DNA of 19,524 nucleotides from NCBI GenBank assembly GCA_902476765.1, contig CABSEJ010000046.1, forward strand, positions 1-19,524, read 5' to 3'. The stretch comes from an uncultured Blautia sp. (GTDB lineage Bacteria; Bacillota; Clostridia; Lachnospirales; Lachnospiraceae). Below, piece after piece: positions 1 through 7,736 of the stretch. Each line of letters begins with the position of its first letter. Position 1 is the first letter of the stretch. Both the position numbers and the translations under genes were made by a program. The notes under the pieces were generated by a model. That model made no database searches. It was not told where the DNA came from and worked only from the letters and a program-made list of their open reading frames with translations.

Positions 1-1
1 T

Positions 2-142
2 CAGGATAAAGAGGCTGCCGTTGCTGCATTGCAGAATGCAATTTCTACCATCGACAAAGCAGCGTCTAAAGGTGTTTACCACAAGAACAACGCTGCAAGA
101 AAAGTTTCCCGCTTATCCAAAGCCGTAAACACACTTGCTTAA
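2..142 (+). CDS. rpsT: 30S ribosomal protein S20, C-terminal part (5' end outside window)
   Basis: The reading frame is open from base 2 and stops with TAA at 140-142, giving the last 46 residues of a small basic protein. The tail contains the segments DKAASKGVYHKNNAARKVSR and LSKAVNTLA, which are typical of the C-terminal helix of bacterial S20. S20 binds 16S rRNA in the body of the small subunit and is needed early in its assembly. The start codon and promoter lie outside the window. The gene converges on holA, and this holA-rpsT neighbourhood is also known from Bacillus, which supports the call. It is followed by a weak hairpin and then a strong bidirectional terminator. Confidence 0.93.
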   Translation, partial: QDKEAAVAALQNAISTIDKAASKGVYHKNNAARKVSRLSKAVNTLA

Positions 143-161
143 TTTCAGATAGACAGAACGA

Positions 162-185
162 AAAATCCCTTTGAGGATTTTCTTA
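162..185 (+). terminator. weak hairpin downstream of rpsT
   Basis: A 7-bp stem (AAAATCC at 162-168, GGATTTT at 175-181) with a 6-nt loop is followed by CTTAT. It lies just after rpsT and before the stronger terminator at 189-229. The stem is AT-rich and the T-run is short, so it may be only an accessory terminator or an mRNA 3'-end structure. Confidence 0.35.
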
Positions 186-188
186 TAG

Positions 189-229
189 AAAACCCCTGAC
201 TGACCGTCATCAGTCGGGGGTTTTCTTTT
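189..229. terminator. bidirectional terminator between convergent rpsT and holA
   Basis: A 15-bp stem pairs 189-203 with 210-224, with one G-T wobble and a 6-nt loop (CCGTCA). It is flanked by TTTTCTTTT on the plus strand. On the minus strand the A-rich side gives TTTTCTATAAG after the hairpin. It sits directly after the holA stop codon (229-231) and 46 nt after rpsT, so it can end transcription from both sides. Confidence 0.85.
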
Positions 230-1206
230 CAGCTACTAAATTTCACCAGCAGCAGTTCCACACTGAGAGCATCTGTCATCTGTCCGGTTTTTACCTTGGT
301 TTCCAATTCCACACACTCCTGTACCATGTCTCTCAGCTCCTGGGTGCCGTATTTTCTGGCATAGGCCACATAATTGCGGACCACAAAGGGCTGCAGCCCT
401 GTCCTCTTAGCCGTGGCGCTCTGGTCATAGCCTTCCCCTGACAGCTCCTTTACCTGCAGAATCAGGTTAAACTGTCTGGCCAGAAGAAAAAGAATCCTCA
501 TAGGAGGCTCCTTTAAAGCCAGCAAATCATAATACAAATCCAGGGCTTTTTTCTGCTTTTTCTCGGTAACTGCCCGAAGCATATCAAAAATATGGTTGGT
601 AATCTGCATAGTGCAAACCTCTTTGATGTCTGAGGCTGTAATTACCTCCCGGCCCATGGTATAGCTTAAAAGTTTCTCCAGCTCATTCTCTATGTTTCCC
701 ATATCTGTACCGGTTCTCTCTAAAAACAGCTCCATATCCCTCTGGGTAATCTTTTTCCCTTCCCGTTTCAGAATCCCCAGAACCCAGCGCATCAGCGTAG
801 AACTATCCTGCCTGACAAACTCCACCGCCCTGCCGTATTTCTTGACGGCTTTGTACATCCGGCTTCTTTTGTCTACCTCGCTTTCCACAAAAACCATACA
901 AAGATATTCCGGCAGGGAAGCCATATATTCCGGCAAATCCTGGCACTGATTTTTGAAGAAACCAGTGTCTTCTAAAAAAATCACCCTTCTCTCCGAAAAA
1001 AAAGGCATGGTTTCCCCTAAATCTATCACTGCCTTAGGCTCTGTCTTCTTCCCCTGAAACAGGGAAAAATTCATGGTATCATCCTCCGGGCACAAAGCCT
1101 TTTTCATTCTATCTTTATACTGTTGTTTTAAATAATCCTCTTCTCCGAAAAACAGGTAGACCCCTTTAAAATCCTGGTTTTTTATATCTTCCTGTAAACT
1201 TTTCAT
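229..1206 (-). CDS. holA: DNA polymerase III delta subunit (clamp-loader subunit)
   Basis: A 325-residue protein, about the usual length for HolA. It opens with the family's N-terminal pattern (SLQEDIKN, then GVYLFFGEEDYL), in which an AAA+ fold lacks a functional P-loop. The central part (SSTLMRWV... and GTDMGNIENELEKL) and the C-terminal helical collar domain (MRILFLLARQFNLILQVKEL; TGLQPFVVRNYVAYARKY) also match. Delta is the wrench subunit that opens the beta sliding clamp during replication. The ATG follows GGGAGGGACCT, giving a good ribosome binding site. It lies 54 nt after comEC and is probably the last gene of the com transcription unit. The comEC-holA-rpsT order is shared with Bacillus. 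Confidence 0.93.
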   Translation of the reverse strand: MKSLQEDIKNQDFKGVYLFFGEEDYLKQQYKDRMKKALCPEDDTMNFSLFQGKKTEPKAVIDLGETMPFFSERRVIFLEDTGFFKNQCQDLPEYMASLPEYLCMVFVESEVDKRSRMYKAVKKYGRAVEFVRQDSSTLMRWVLGILKREGKKITQRDMELFLERTGTDMGNIENELEKLLSYTMGREVITASDIKEVCTMQITNHIFDMLRAVTEKKQKKALDLYYDLLALKEPPMRILFLLARQFNLILQVKELSGEGYDQSATAKRTGLQPFVVRNYVAYARKYGTQELRDMVQECVELETKVKTGQMTDALSVELLLVKFSS

Positions 1207-1260
1207 AGGTCCCTCCCATCCGTCTCTGCTTTTCTGCAGGCAGCAAGCAGCCCTGCCCTG

Positions 1261-3525
1261 CTATTTTACCATGATTTCTTTGCAGTGAAAAGACATGTAT
1301 GCATTTTCTCCGTCCCAGCGCAAAAGTACCGCTCCTCCATCTTTTGTGGAAAAGACAGGTATTCCTTTATCTTCCAGTCTCTGCAACAGCTCCTTATGGG
1401 GATGTCCATAGAAATTATTCTGTCCACAGGAAATCACCGCAGCAGAAGGCCCTGCTGCATCCAGAAATTTCATTGATGTAGAATTCTTAGAGCCGTGATG
1501 AGCCACCTTCAAAATCTCATATGTCTGTCCTTCCCTGCTCAAGGTTTCGGTCAGTTCCTCCTCTCCCTGTCCTTCCGTGTCCCCTGTAAAAAGCATGTCC
1601 AGGTCACCGGCTTTTATATGAAGAACCTGGGAACCGGCGTTGCTTTCCAGGTCTTCTCTTTCCGGAGCCATACAGATGATTTCCATCCCCTCTGCCTTAA
1701 TTGTGCTGCCTTTTTCTATGAAAATCACCTGACAGCCCGCCTTCTTTCCCAGATTTGCTATCTGTTGTACCTCCTCCTCTGTCTCTTTGCTGCGGGATAA
1801 AAACAAGCGCCGGACCTTTAAGACAGTTTCTCTCTTTTCTATCATCTCCAAAAGCCGGACAATGCCGTTGGTGTGGTCCTGGTCCATATGGGACAGGAAA
1901 ATCCCGTCTACTTCCCGGATTCCCATGGCTTTCAGAAAAGGTAATATCCTGTACTTTCCTACCTCATGTACGGTGCTGCTGCCTCCGTCTATAAGATAGC
2001 ACAAATTTCCCCTTTCCCAAACACAGGCACAGTCTCCCTGCCCTACATCTAAAAAAGCTGCCTGCAATTTTCCTCTGTCAGGTGAAAAAAATAAGAAAAA
2101 GATTCCTGCGCCCAGCACAGGCAAAATCCAAATTTTCCTTTTCCCAATCTTTTTTCTCAGAAGCAAAGCTAAGCCTAAAAACACATAATATAAGATACAC
2201 TGCCACAGTCTGGGCTGCCCGGTGATAAAGAGAGAAAAGGGCAGCCGCTCAACAGCTTTTCCCATAGTCTCGTACATCTCCAGGATAAGTCTTGCCGGCA
2301 GAGCCAGACTCCAAACTGTCAAAGCAGGAAGAAAAATCCCTCCGACTCCCGCCAGAAATCCTGACGTCAGCAGCAGGCCTGCCGTAGGCAGCACTGCCAG
2401 ATTTGTCAAAAGTCCCAGCACCGGGATTTCATAAAAGAAATACATAGTTATAGGCAAAAGAACCGCCCAAACAGAAATCCCCGACAACAGACCGCCCCGG
2501 ATTCCCTCTATCAACTTTTTCCACAGACTTTTTGCCATGTTCTTTTGCCTGGAGCTGTCATCTGTCTTTTCCGAAGGGTTCAAGGCCGGAGCCACCAGAG
2601 CCAGGCCCAGAATAGCTCCGAAGGACAAAAGAAAGCTGCTGTCGTAAAGATACAGGGGGCTTTCCGCCAACAACAATATGGCAGCCAGAGACACTGCAGA
2701 AAGAAAATCATAGGTACGCTTCGCTGCCAGGGCTCCTGCCCCTGCTCCAAACATCACGACTGCCCGCATAACAGCAGCTCCGCCTCCGGTCAGGCCTCCG
2801 TAAAAAAACATAGCGGCCAGAGCACAGAGGAACCTGGCTTTTATGGGCAGTCTCAGCTTTCCTAAAAACCTGTAAAGACCCCAGCCCAGTACAGAGAGAT
2901 GAAGTCCGGAAATGGCAAGTATATGGGAAATTCCCAGCATTTGGTACAGCAGCCGGTCTTCCTCAGCCAAATCCTTTTTTTCCCCTACAACCATGGCTTT
3001 TACGATAGCACCCTTCTCCTCTCCAAAAGCATTTTCTATTCCTTTTTCCAATGTTTCTTTTATCCGGCCCTGAAAAGCCAGCACAGGCTCTTTTCCTTTT
3101 TCCTCTACCCAGCCCTCTGACCCTTTTTGGTACCATTTCACTTTTCTGGCATAATAATAACTTCTTGAATTAAACTGGCCGGGATTTCCCGGCAGGGGAA
3201 TCTGCTGCAGCTCTCCTCTGGCGGCCATAACATCTCCCGGGAAAGGACTGTCCTTTAAATCTTCCTGGCTTAAAGTAAGTTTTACATTATCAATGGGATA
3301 AATTTCAGAATCAAAATGCAGATTTGCATTTTTCAGATAAAAATAAGAAATGTCGTCGTAATGGTCCTGTTTATAAAGAACTCCTGTGACAAGAACTTCC
3401 GTCTCTTCCACATCAGCCCCAAGCTGGGGAGGCCGGCAGCTGAAAAAAGAAAGCCCTGTTCCGGATAAAAGCCACAGGAGCGCCGCCCAAAAAAGGGCGG
3501 CAGCACACAGCGGTCTTTTAATCAT
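1261..3525 (-). CDS. comEC: ComEC/Rec2 family DNA-uptake channel protein
   Basis: A 754-residue polytopic membrane protein. Residues 1-150 form an N-terminal DUF4131-like part with a hydrophobic segment at 8-28. Residues about 170-470 are the Competence domain, with its hallmark HILAISGLHLSVLG at 201-214 and many membrane spans. Residues about 485-750 form a metallo-beta-lactamase-like domain: FLDVGQGDC at 491-499, SHMDQDH at 545-551, FTGDTEG at 646-652 and VAHHGSKNSTS at 674-684. The family forms the inner-membrane channel that carries single-stranded DNA into the cytoplasm, and the beta-lactamase domain is proposed to degrade the other strand. All metal-binding motifs appear intact. The ATG overlaps the upstream GerMN gene by 8 bp and has a GGAGG six bases ahead, indicating translational coupling. 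Confidence 0.95.
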   Translation of the reverse strand: MIKRPLCAAALFWAALLWLLSGTGLSFFSCRPPQLGADVEETEVLVTGVLYKQDHYDDISYFYLKNANLHFDSEIYPIDNVKLTLSQEDLKDSPFPGDVMAARGELQQIPLPGNPGQFNSRSYYYARKVKWYQKGSEGWVEEKGKEPVLAFQGRIKETLEKGIENAFGEEKGAIVKAMVVGEKKDLAEEDRLLYQMLGISHILAISGLHLSVLGWGLYRFLGKLRLPIKARFLCALAAMFFYGGLTGGGAAVMRAVVMFGAGAGALAAKRTYDFLSAVSLAAILLLAESPLYLYDSSFLLSFGAILGLALVAPALNPSEKTDDSSRQKNMAKSLWKKLIEGIRGGLLSGISVWAVLLPITMYFFYEIPVLGLLTNLAVLPTAGLLLTSGFLAGVGGIFLPALTVWSLALPARLILEMYETMGKAVERLPFSLFITGQPRLWQCILYYVFLGLALLLRKKIGKRKIWILPVLGAGIFFLFFSPDRGKLQAAFLDVGQGDCACVWERGNLCYLIDGGSSTVHEVGKYRILPFLKAMGIREVDGIFLSHMDQDHTNGIVRLLEMIEKRETVLKVRRLFLSRSKETEEEVQQIANLGKKAGCQVIFIEKGSTIKAEGMEIICMAPEREDLESNAGSQVLHIKAGDLDMLFTGDTEGQGEEELTETLSREGQTYEILKVAHHGSKNSTSMKFLDAAGPSAAVISCGQNNFYGHPHKELLQRLEDKGIPVFSTKDGGAVLLRWDGENAYMSFHCKEIMVK

Positions 3526-4456
3526 CCGTTTCCTCCTCCAGAAGAGAATAGTCTGCCTGATATACCATATCCAGTTTCATGCTTTCCCGGAAAGTAACTT
3601 TAGTTTCTCCGTCTACAGAAATCTGAACACCATGTATCTGACAGGCATCCGTAAGAGAATTTACAATAGAATATATAGGGAGCTCCTGGCGAACACTCAT
3701 AGACTCTGTCAGAAAGCTTTTGTCAAGGTTTACATAACAAATCCCTTCTACAATAGATACGCCTAATATTTTTGTATTGGGAGAAAGAGTCGCCGTAAAC
3801 TCTGCGGTTTTCGGCCCTTCCAAAAGCTTCTCTACCACTACTTTTTCCAGGGGTACATTACTGCTGTACGGCACATGTCTTGTCTCTTTCACCAGCTTAT
3901 CTCCGTTTTCATTGGCAAAATACAGATTTAAATCCGCAAACAGATAGGAATTGATATTTTTTCCTTCATTCTCCACAAAGGTTTCCCTGTCCATACGCCC
4001 TATTTCATTGCCGTCAGAATCTGTCATAGGCTGACCGTTTTCCTGGAATTCCACATAGGTAACTCCCGGAATTTGGGTAAAAGCCTTTACAATCCCTGCC
4101 CGCACCAGGATTTCCCTGGTATTTTTCATCTTCTTATATTCCTCGTCAAAGTTCAGGGTCAAAGTCTGTCCCTCATAAACATAGCTTTTCAGTAAAACAT
4201 TTTCCGGAAGCAGTCTCAGGTATTCTTCTGAATCCGACTCTTCCTTCAGCAGCTGGAAAATCTCATCTACCATGGCCTGGGTTGTCCGCTCACTGGGGAT
4301 ATACTCTCTGGTTTCCAGGGAAGTTTCCGACAGGGCCAGATAATACATATGATACTCTACTCTTTCTGTCTTTTCCTCCTGGTTCCTGCAGCCCCAAAGG
4401 CTGGCTGTAAGGCAGAAAAGCAGAAGAAAAATTCCGGCTTTTTTAATAAGCTTCAC
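3518..4456 (-). CDS. GerMN-domain lipoprotein
   Basis: A 312-residue predicted lipoprotein: basic start, hydrophobic stretch 7-20 and lipobox LWGC with the lipidated Cys at 23. The mature part holds two repeats of GerMN type, about 35-145 and about 172-293. The second contains PLEKVVVEKLLEGP and GICYVNLDKSF, the usual GerMN pattern of a helix followed by a beta segment. GerMN domains occur in the spore germination/sporulation protein GerM and in the LpqB lipoproteins of actinobacteria, where they sit next to two-component systems (MtrAB). The gene lies 11 nt downstream of the histidine kinase and overlaps comEC. By analogy to LpqB/MtrB, it may work outside the membrane with the kinase. That role is inference; the domain call is fairly secure. 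Confidence 0.8.
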   Translation of the reverse strand: MKLIKKAGIFLLLFCLTASLWGCRNQEEKTERVEYHMYYLALSETSLETREYIPSERTTQAMVDEIFQLLKEESDSEEYLRLLPENVLLKSYVYEGQTLTLNFDEEYKKMKNTREILVRAGIVKAFTQIPGVTYVEFQENGQPMTDSDGNEIGRMDRETFVENEGKNINSYLFADLNLYFANENGDKLVKETRHVPYSSNVPLEKVVVEKLLEGPKTAEFTATLSPNTKILGVSIVEGICYVNLDKSFLTESMSVRQELPIYSIVNSLTDACQIHGVQISVDGETKVTFRESMKLDMVYQADYSLLEEETDD

Positions 4457-4467
4457 TCTGCCACCTC

Positions 4468-5895
4468 CTATGCAATAAAATTCAAAGGAATCCGTACGGA
4501 AAAGGCTGTTCCCTTGTGTTCCTCACTTTTTACTTTAATAGCGCCTCTGTGCATGACAATAGCATTTCTGGTAATGGCCAGCCCAAGTCCTGTACCGCCG
4601 ATTTCTCTGGAATGGGACTTATCCACCCGGTAGAAACGCTCGAAAATTTTATCAATAGACTCCTCAGGAATTCCGATACCCGAATCTGCCACTGTTACAT
4701 AAAAATATTTGTGGTCCGCATTCAACGTTACATGAACCCATCCGTCCTCCACGTTGTATTTAATGCCGTTTTCCACCAGATTAGAAAAGGCAAGACTCAG
4801 CTTTACTTCGTCCACCTCAGCCACCACCGGCCGGTAACTCTCCAGCACAAGCTCTACTTTCTTCTTGTCTGCAATGGGCTTCAGCCTCTTTAAAATACTT
4901 TCCAGCATTTCATTTACATTTACTTTCTGAATATTTAAATCCGAAGCTTTCTTGTCCATTTTTACCAGAGACAGCAGGTCTGTGATAATCTTATTTTCCC
5001 GGTCAATCTCCACGGTAATATCCTGCATAAATTCCTGATACAATTCCGCCGGAACATTTTCCTGACCTGCCAGAGAATCTGCCAGAACCTTAATGGAGGT
5101 CATAGGAGTCTTCAGTTCATGGGATACATTGGCCACAAATTCCTGGCGGGAATCGTCTAACACCTTCATCCGCTTCAGCAGCTTATTGAATACATTGGTA
5201 ATCATTTCCGTTTCCGTATAATCAGTTACAGAAATTTCCTCATCCAGATAGCCGTCTGTTAATTCCTCAATGGCTTTGCTGACCCTGGAGAAAGGATTTA
5301 CCAAAATCTTGGAAACCACAAAACTGATAACCATAACCAGAATACTGATAATCAGCATCATCAGGTTTCCCCTGTGCTCCAGAATATCCATACTGTCCTG
5401 GATTTCCCCGGTAGAGGTGCTGACCAGCATAACCCCCTCTATCTGCTGGTTTTCAGGGTCAATGAGGGGAATGGTCTGCTCTATGAATGCATTCTCTTCA
5501 TCGTAATAGCTGGTATCTTCTCCTTCGAAACATTTGATTACCTCCTCCGACAGAGCGTACTTTCTCTCGTCAATGTCGTAAGTATCCTTCACAATCTTTC
5601 CGTTGCGGTTGATAATCAGGATTCGTCCGTTATATACCGAAGAAATAATAGACAATTCTCCGTTTATAACCTGGGAATCCTGATTCTGGAGATAAGCATC
5701 TTTCATCAATTGTTTGCCCAGTATATCACATTGATTCTTCACGTTAATTTTTCTCAGCGCCACAGAACGGCTCTCATATGTACTGACCATAAAGCCTTTT
5801 ACAATAAAGCCGGGAATAATACCTATGAGCATAAAAAGAATCATAATGCGGAATCTGAGACTTTTAAAAAATGACAGTTTAGGTTTTACTCTCAT
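4468..5895 (-). CDS. membrane sensor histidine kinase with HAMP domain
   Basis: A 475-residue HisKA/HATPase kinase. It has TM1 at about 15-37, an extracytoplasmic sensor of about 140 residues (resembling a PAS/Cache-like fold; RILIINRNGKIVKDTYD at 91-107), TM2 at about 178-198 and HAMP at about 197-248. The H-box is VSHELKTPMTS with phospho-accepting His259. The catalytic boxes are all present: NLVENGIKYN at 372-381, DSGIGIP at 404-410, FERFYRVD at 418-425 and GGTGLGLAI at 433-441. The architecture is close to the WalK/PhoR/ResE group. Its partner is surely the OmpR-type regulator encoded just upstream, though 93 nt with a hairpin separate the two genes. The signal sensed cannot be read from the sequence. 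Confidence 0.93.
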   Translation of the reverse strand: MRVKPKLSFFKSLRFRIMILFMLIGIIPGFIVKGFMVSTYESRSVALRKINVKNQCDILGKQLMKDAYLQNQDSQVINGELSIISSVYNGRILIINRNGKIVKDTYDIDERKYALSEEVIKCFEGEDTSYYDEENAFIEQTIPLIDPENQQIEGVMLVSTSTGEIQDSMDILEHRGNLMMLIISILVMVISFVVSKILVNPFSRVSKAIEELTDGYLDEEISVTDYTETEMITNVFNKLLKRMKVLDDSRQEFVANVSHELKTPMTSIKVLADSLAGQENVPAELYQEFMQDITVEIDRENKIITDLLSLVKMDKKASDLNIQKVNVNEMLESILKRLKPIADKKKVELVLESYRPVVAEVDEVKLSLAFSNLVENGIKYNVEDGWVHVTLNADHKYFYVTVADSGIGIPEESIDKIFERFYRVDKSHSREIGGTGLGLAITRNAIVMHRGAIKVKSEEHKGTAFSVRIPLNFIA

Positions 5896-5917
5896 GATTT
5901 CTATCCTCTCTCATACC

Positions 5918-5977
5918 CTTAAAAGAAAAGGGGAGCAGCCGTACCAAACAGCTTTTCCTGTCCTGTGCGGCGGCTCC
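5918..5977 (-). terminator. possible attenuator hairpin between the response regulator and kinase genes
   Basis: Read on the minus strand, GGAGC-CG-CCG (5977-5968) can pair with CGG-CT-GCTCC (5941-5932). This gives 5 bp, a 2x2 internal loop and 3 bp. A small inner hairpin (ACAG/CTGT) sits in the loop, and CCCTTTTCTTTTAAGG follows. It lies inside the 93-nt gap between the two genes of the two-component system, so partial termination or an RNA processing site could set the regulator:kinase ratio. The stem is imperfect, so this is only plausible. Confidence 0.4.
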
Positions 5978-5988
5978 TGAAGCTTTCT

Positions 5989-6678
5989 CTATCCTTGAAA
6001 ATAATATCCGATTCCCCATTTGGTATGCACATATTTGGGGTCGCTGGGCACGGTCTCAATCTTTTCTCTCAAGCGGCGGATATGCACGTCCACGGTACGC
6101 ACATCTCCCGGGTAATCATAACCCCACACCAGGTTCAGCAGATTCTCTCTGCTGTAAACCTTGTTTGGATTTTTTGCCAAGAGCTCCAGAAGGTCAAATT
6201 CTTTGGCCGTCAGGTTGATTTCCCGGTCTGCGATAAAGACTCTTCTGCCTTCTAAATCCAGCTTCAGCTCTCCGCTTACCAGGATTTTCTCCAGGCTTTC
6301 CTTCTTTTCTTCTTTGCTGGCTCTGCGCATGATTGCCTTGATTCTGGCTTTTACCTCCAGAATATTAAAGGGTTTTGTAATATAGTCGTCTGCGCCGTAC
6401 TCCAGGCCCAGAATCTTGTCCATATCCTCTCCCTTGGCCGTAAGCATGATAATTGGCACATCAGAAAAATCTCGAATCTGCTGGCAGACCTCCAAGCCTG
6501 TCATCTTTGGAAGCATTATATCCAGGAGAATCATATCGTACTCTTTGGTTTTCGCCATTTCCAGAGCTTCCTCGCCATCGTAAGCGCAGTCTACCTCCAT
6601 GCCGTCCTGCTGCAGGCTGAAACGGATTCCCTTTACAATCAATTTTTCATCATCCACTACCAATACTCTTCTGCTCAT
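5989..6678 (-). CDS. OmpR/PhoB-family response regulator
   Basis: A 229-residue two-domain regulator. The receiver domain (1-118) has the acidic pair D9/D10, phospho-acceptor D53 in LLDIMLPKMTG, T80 and K102 in ITKPF. The winged-helix DNA-binding domain (about 131-229) carries LTAKEFDLLELLAKN, DVRTVDVHIRRLREKIE and the C-terminal hairpin KWGIGYYF, which place it in the OmpR/PhoB/WalR group. On phosphorylation by the downstream kinase it should bind direct repeats in target promoters. It starts 10 nt after comEA. Its targets are unknown, and the position within a competence-type gene cluster does not prove that it controls competence. Confidence 0.95.
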   Translation of the reverse strand: MSRRVLVVDDEKLIVKGIRFSLQQDGMEVDCAYDGEEALEMAKTKEYDMILLDIMLPKMTGLEVCQQIRDFSDVPIIMLTAKGEDMDKILGLEYGADDYITKPFNILEVKARIKAIMRRASKEEKKESLEKILVSGELKLDLEGRRVFIADREINLTAKEFDLLELLAKNPNKVYSRENLLNLVWGYDYPGDVRTVDVHIRRLREKIETVPSDPKYVHTKWGIGYYFQG

Positions 6679-6688
6679 CTGTTTTCTC

Positions 6689-7399
6689 CTATTCTACCGT
6701 AATATACTCTTCTATTTTCTCAAAGGTCTTTCCCTTAATCCCCGGAACCTGCTGAATTTCCTCTATACTCCCAAATGCACCTGCTTCCTCTCTGTAATCC
6801 ACAATGGCCTGAGCCCTCACCTCCCCGATACCGGGAATTTCCTGCAGCTCCTCCAGAGAAGCCCGATTCAGATTTATCTTTCCCTCTTTCTGTTCTTCCA
6901 AAACATCTGACCTGGAAACAGGTTCTCTGCCCTGCTCTTCCATTTCTTTCGTTTCCTCTCTGGTATAAACCTGAATCTTCTGGCCGTCTGTCACTACCGC
7001 AGCCTGGTTCAGCCAGGCAGTATCCGCCTCCTCGGTAAACCCGCCGGCAGCCTCCACAGCCTCAAAAACCCTGGAAGACTTATCCAGCTCATACACACCG
7101 GGAGTCTTCACTGCGCCTTCCACATCCACCCAGATTTTTTCCTGCTGCTTTTCTGCCTGTCCCGTAGACTCCTCCAGTGCATCTTCAGGCATCCCTGCAT
7201 CCCCTTCCTGAGCTTCCCCCTCTGCCTGAGAATCCGCCTGAAGCTTCTCCTGCACTTTCAGGGAATCTTCCTCATTGCTTCCGTCTATCTCTGTCCGGGA
7301 AGAAATCCTAATGCCTTCCTCCTTCTCCCCGCAGGCAGAAAGAAAAAAACCGGCACCCAGCACCGCAAGGAACAGTATCCATTTTCTTTTTTTACACAT
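6689..7399 (-). CDS. comEA: ComEA-like helix-hairpin-helix DNA-binding lipoprotein
   Basis: A 236-residue secreted or surface protein. The N-terminus is a basic start plus hydrophobic stretch ending in lipobox LSAC, with Cys23 as probable lipidation site. An acidic low-complexity linker follows (about 25-87). An SLBB domain spans about 89-147 (VDVEGAVKTPGVYEL; VFEAVEAAGGF; WLNQAAVVTDGQKIQVY). The last 63 residues are a tandem helix-hairpin-helix: INLNRASLEELQEIPGIG and IEEIQQVPGI. ComEA binds double-stranded DNA at the cell surface and feeds ComEC. I start at the ATG at 7399, which has AAAGGG eight bases upstream. The in-frame GTG at 7408 has no room for a ribosome binding site. It is the first gene after the promoter at 7458-7486. 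Confidence 0.9.
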   Translation of the reverse strand: MCKKRKWILFLAVLGAGFFLSACGEKEEGIRISSRTEIDGSNEEDSLKVQEKLQADSQAEGEAQEGDAGMPEDALEESTGQAEKQQEKIWVDVEGAVKTPGVYELDKSSRVFEAVEAAGGFTEEADTAWLNQAAVVTDGQKIQVYTREETKEMEEQGREPVSRSDVLEEQKEGKINLNRASLEELQEIPGIGEVRAQAIVDYREEAGAFGSIEEIQQVPGIKGKTFEKIEEYITVE

Positions 7400-7457
7400 C
7401 CTACACACCCTTTCTCTTTCAGAGAGACAAAAAATTCCGGTGCATATGACTGTATCT

Positions 7458-7486
7458 ATTGTAACGAATTTGCACCTTCTTTACAA
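7458..7486 (-). promoter_or_regulatory. sigma-A type promoter of the comEA-...-holA unit
   Basis: On the minus strand the -35 is TTGTAA (7486-7481), then 17 bp, then the -10 TACAAT (7463-7458). This predicts a transcription start near 7451 and a ~50-nt leader to the comEA ATG. No clear competence-specific box was seen. Confidence 0.65.
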
Positions 7487-7690
7487 TATCTAAATCCAAG
7501 TTCTCCTAAAAAACCTGACTATTCAGCCACACAGCCCAGATTCACAGTTTGCGCTGCTTTTCCTTTTTCGCTCTTTTTCTTCATTCTGTTTCTGGAATCT
7601 CCGGCAGACCTGCCAAAATGATAAAAATAGTTATAAAATAGAATCTAATCAAGATAGTGCCAGTATAACACCCGTTTCCGAAAATGACAA
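7487..7690. other. non-coding gap upstream of the comEA promoter
   Basis: Together with its flanking promoter and terminator, this makes up a gene-free stretch of about 340 bases (7400-7736). I see no credible small gene in it. A weaker promoter-like pair lies on the minus strand: TTGATT (7652-7647), 17 bp, TATTTT (7629-7624). It could be a second, distal start for the comEA unit. The stretch is AT-rich, with pyrimidine tracts at 7560-7590. Confidence 0.3.
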
Positions 7691-7728
7691 TACAAAAAAC
7701 AGCCCTGATTTTCCGGCTGTTTTTGTAT
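7691..7728. terminator. terminator after the YdcZ-type gene
   Basis: AAAAACAGCC (695-704 of the 7000s) pairs with GGCTGTTTTT (7715-7724) around a 10-nt loop. The stem extends through TACA/TGTA with a one-base bulge. On the minus strand it ends in GGCTGTTTTTTGTATTG, right after the stop of the DMT gene at 7737. It is nearly symmetrical and could work in both directions. Confidence 0.8.
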
Positions 7729-7736
7729 AGTTTGCC

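Noticed and set aside
2545..2865. 106-residue open frame on the plus strand inside comEC
   Set aside because: It is antisense to a well-conserved membrane domain, has no recognisable domain and no ribosome binding site context; an antisense shadow.
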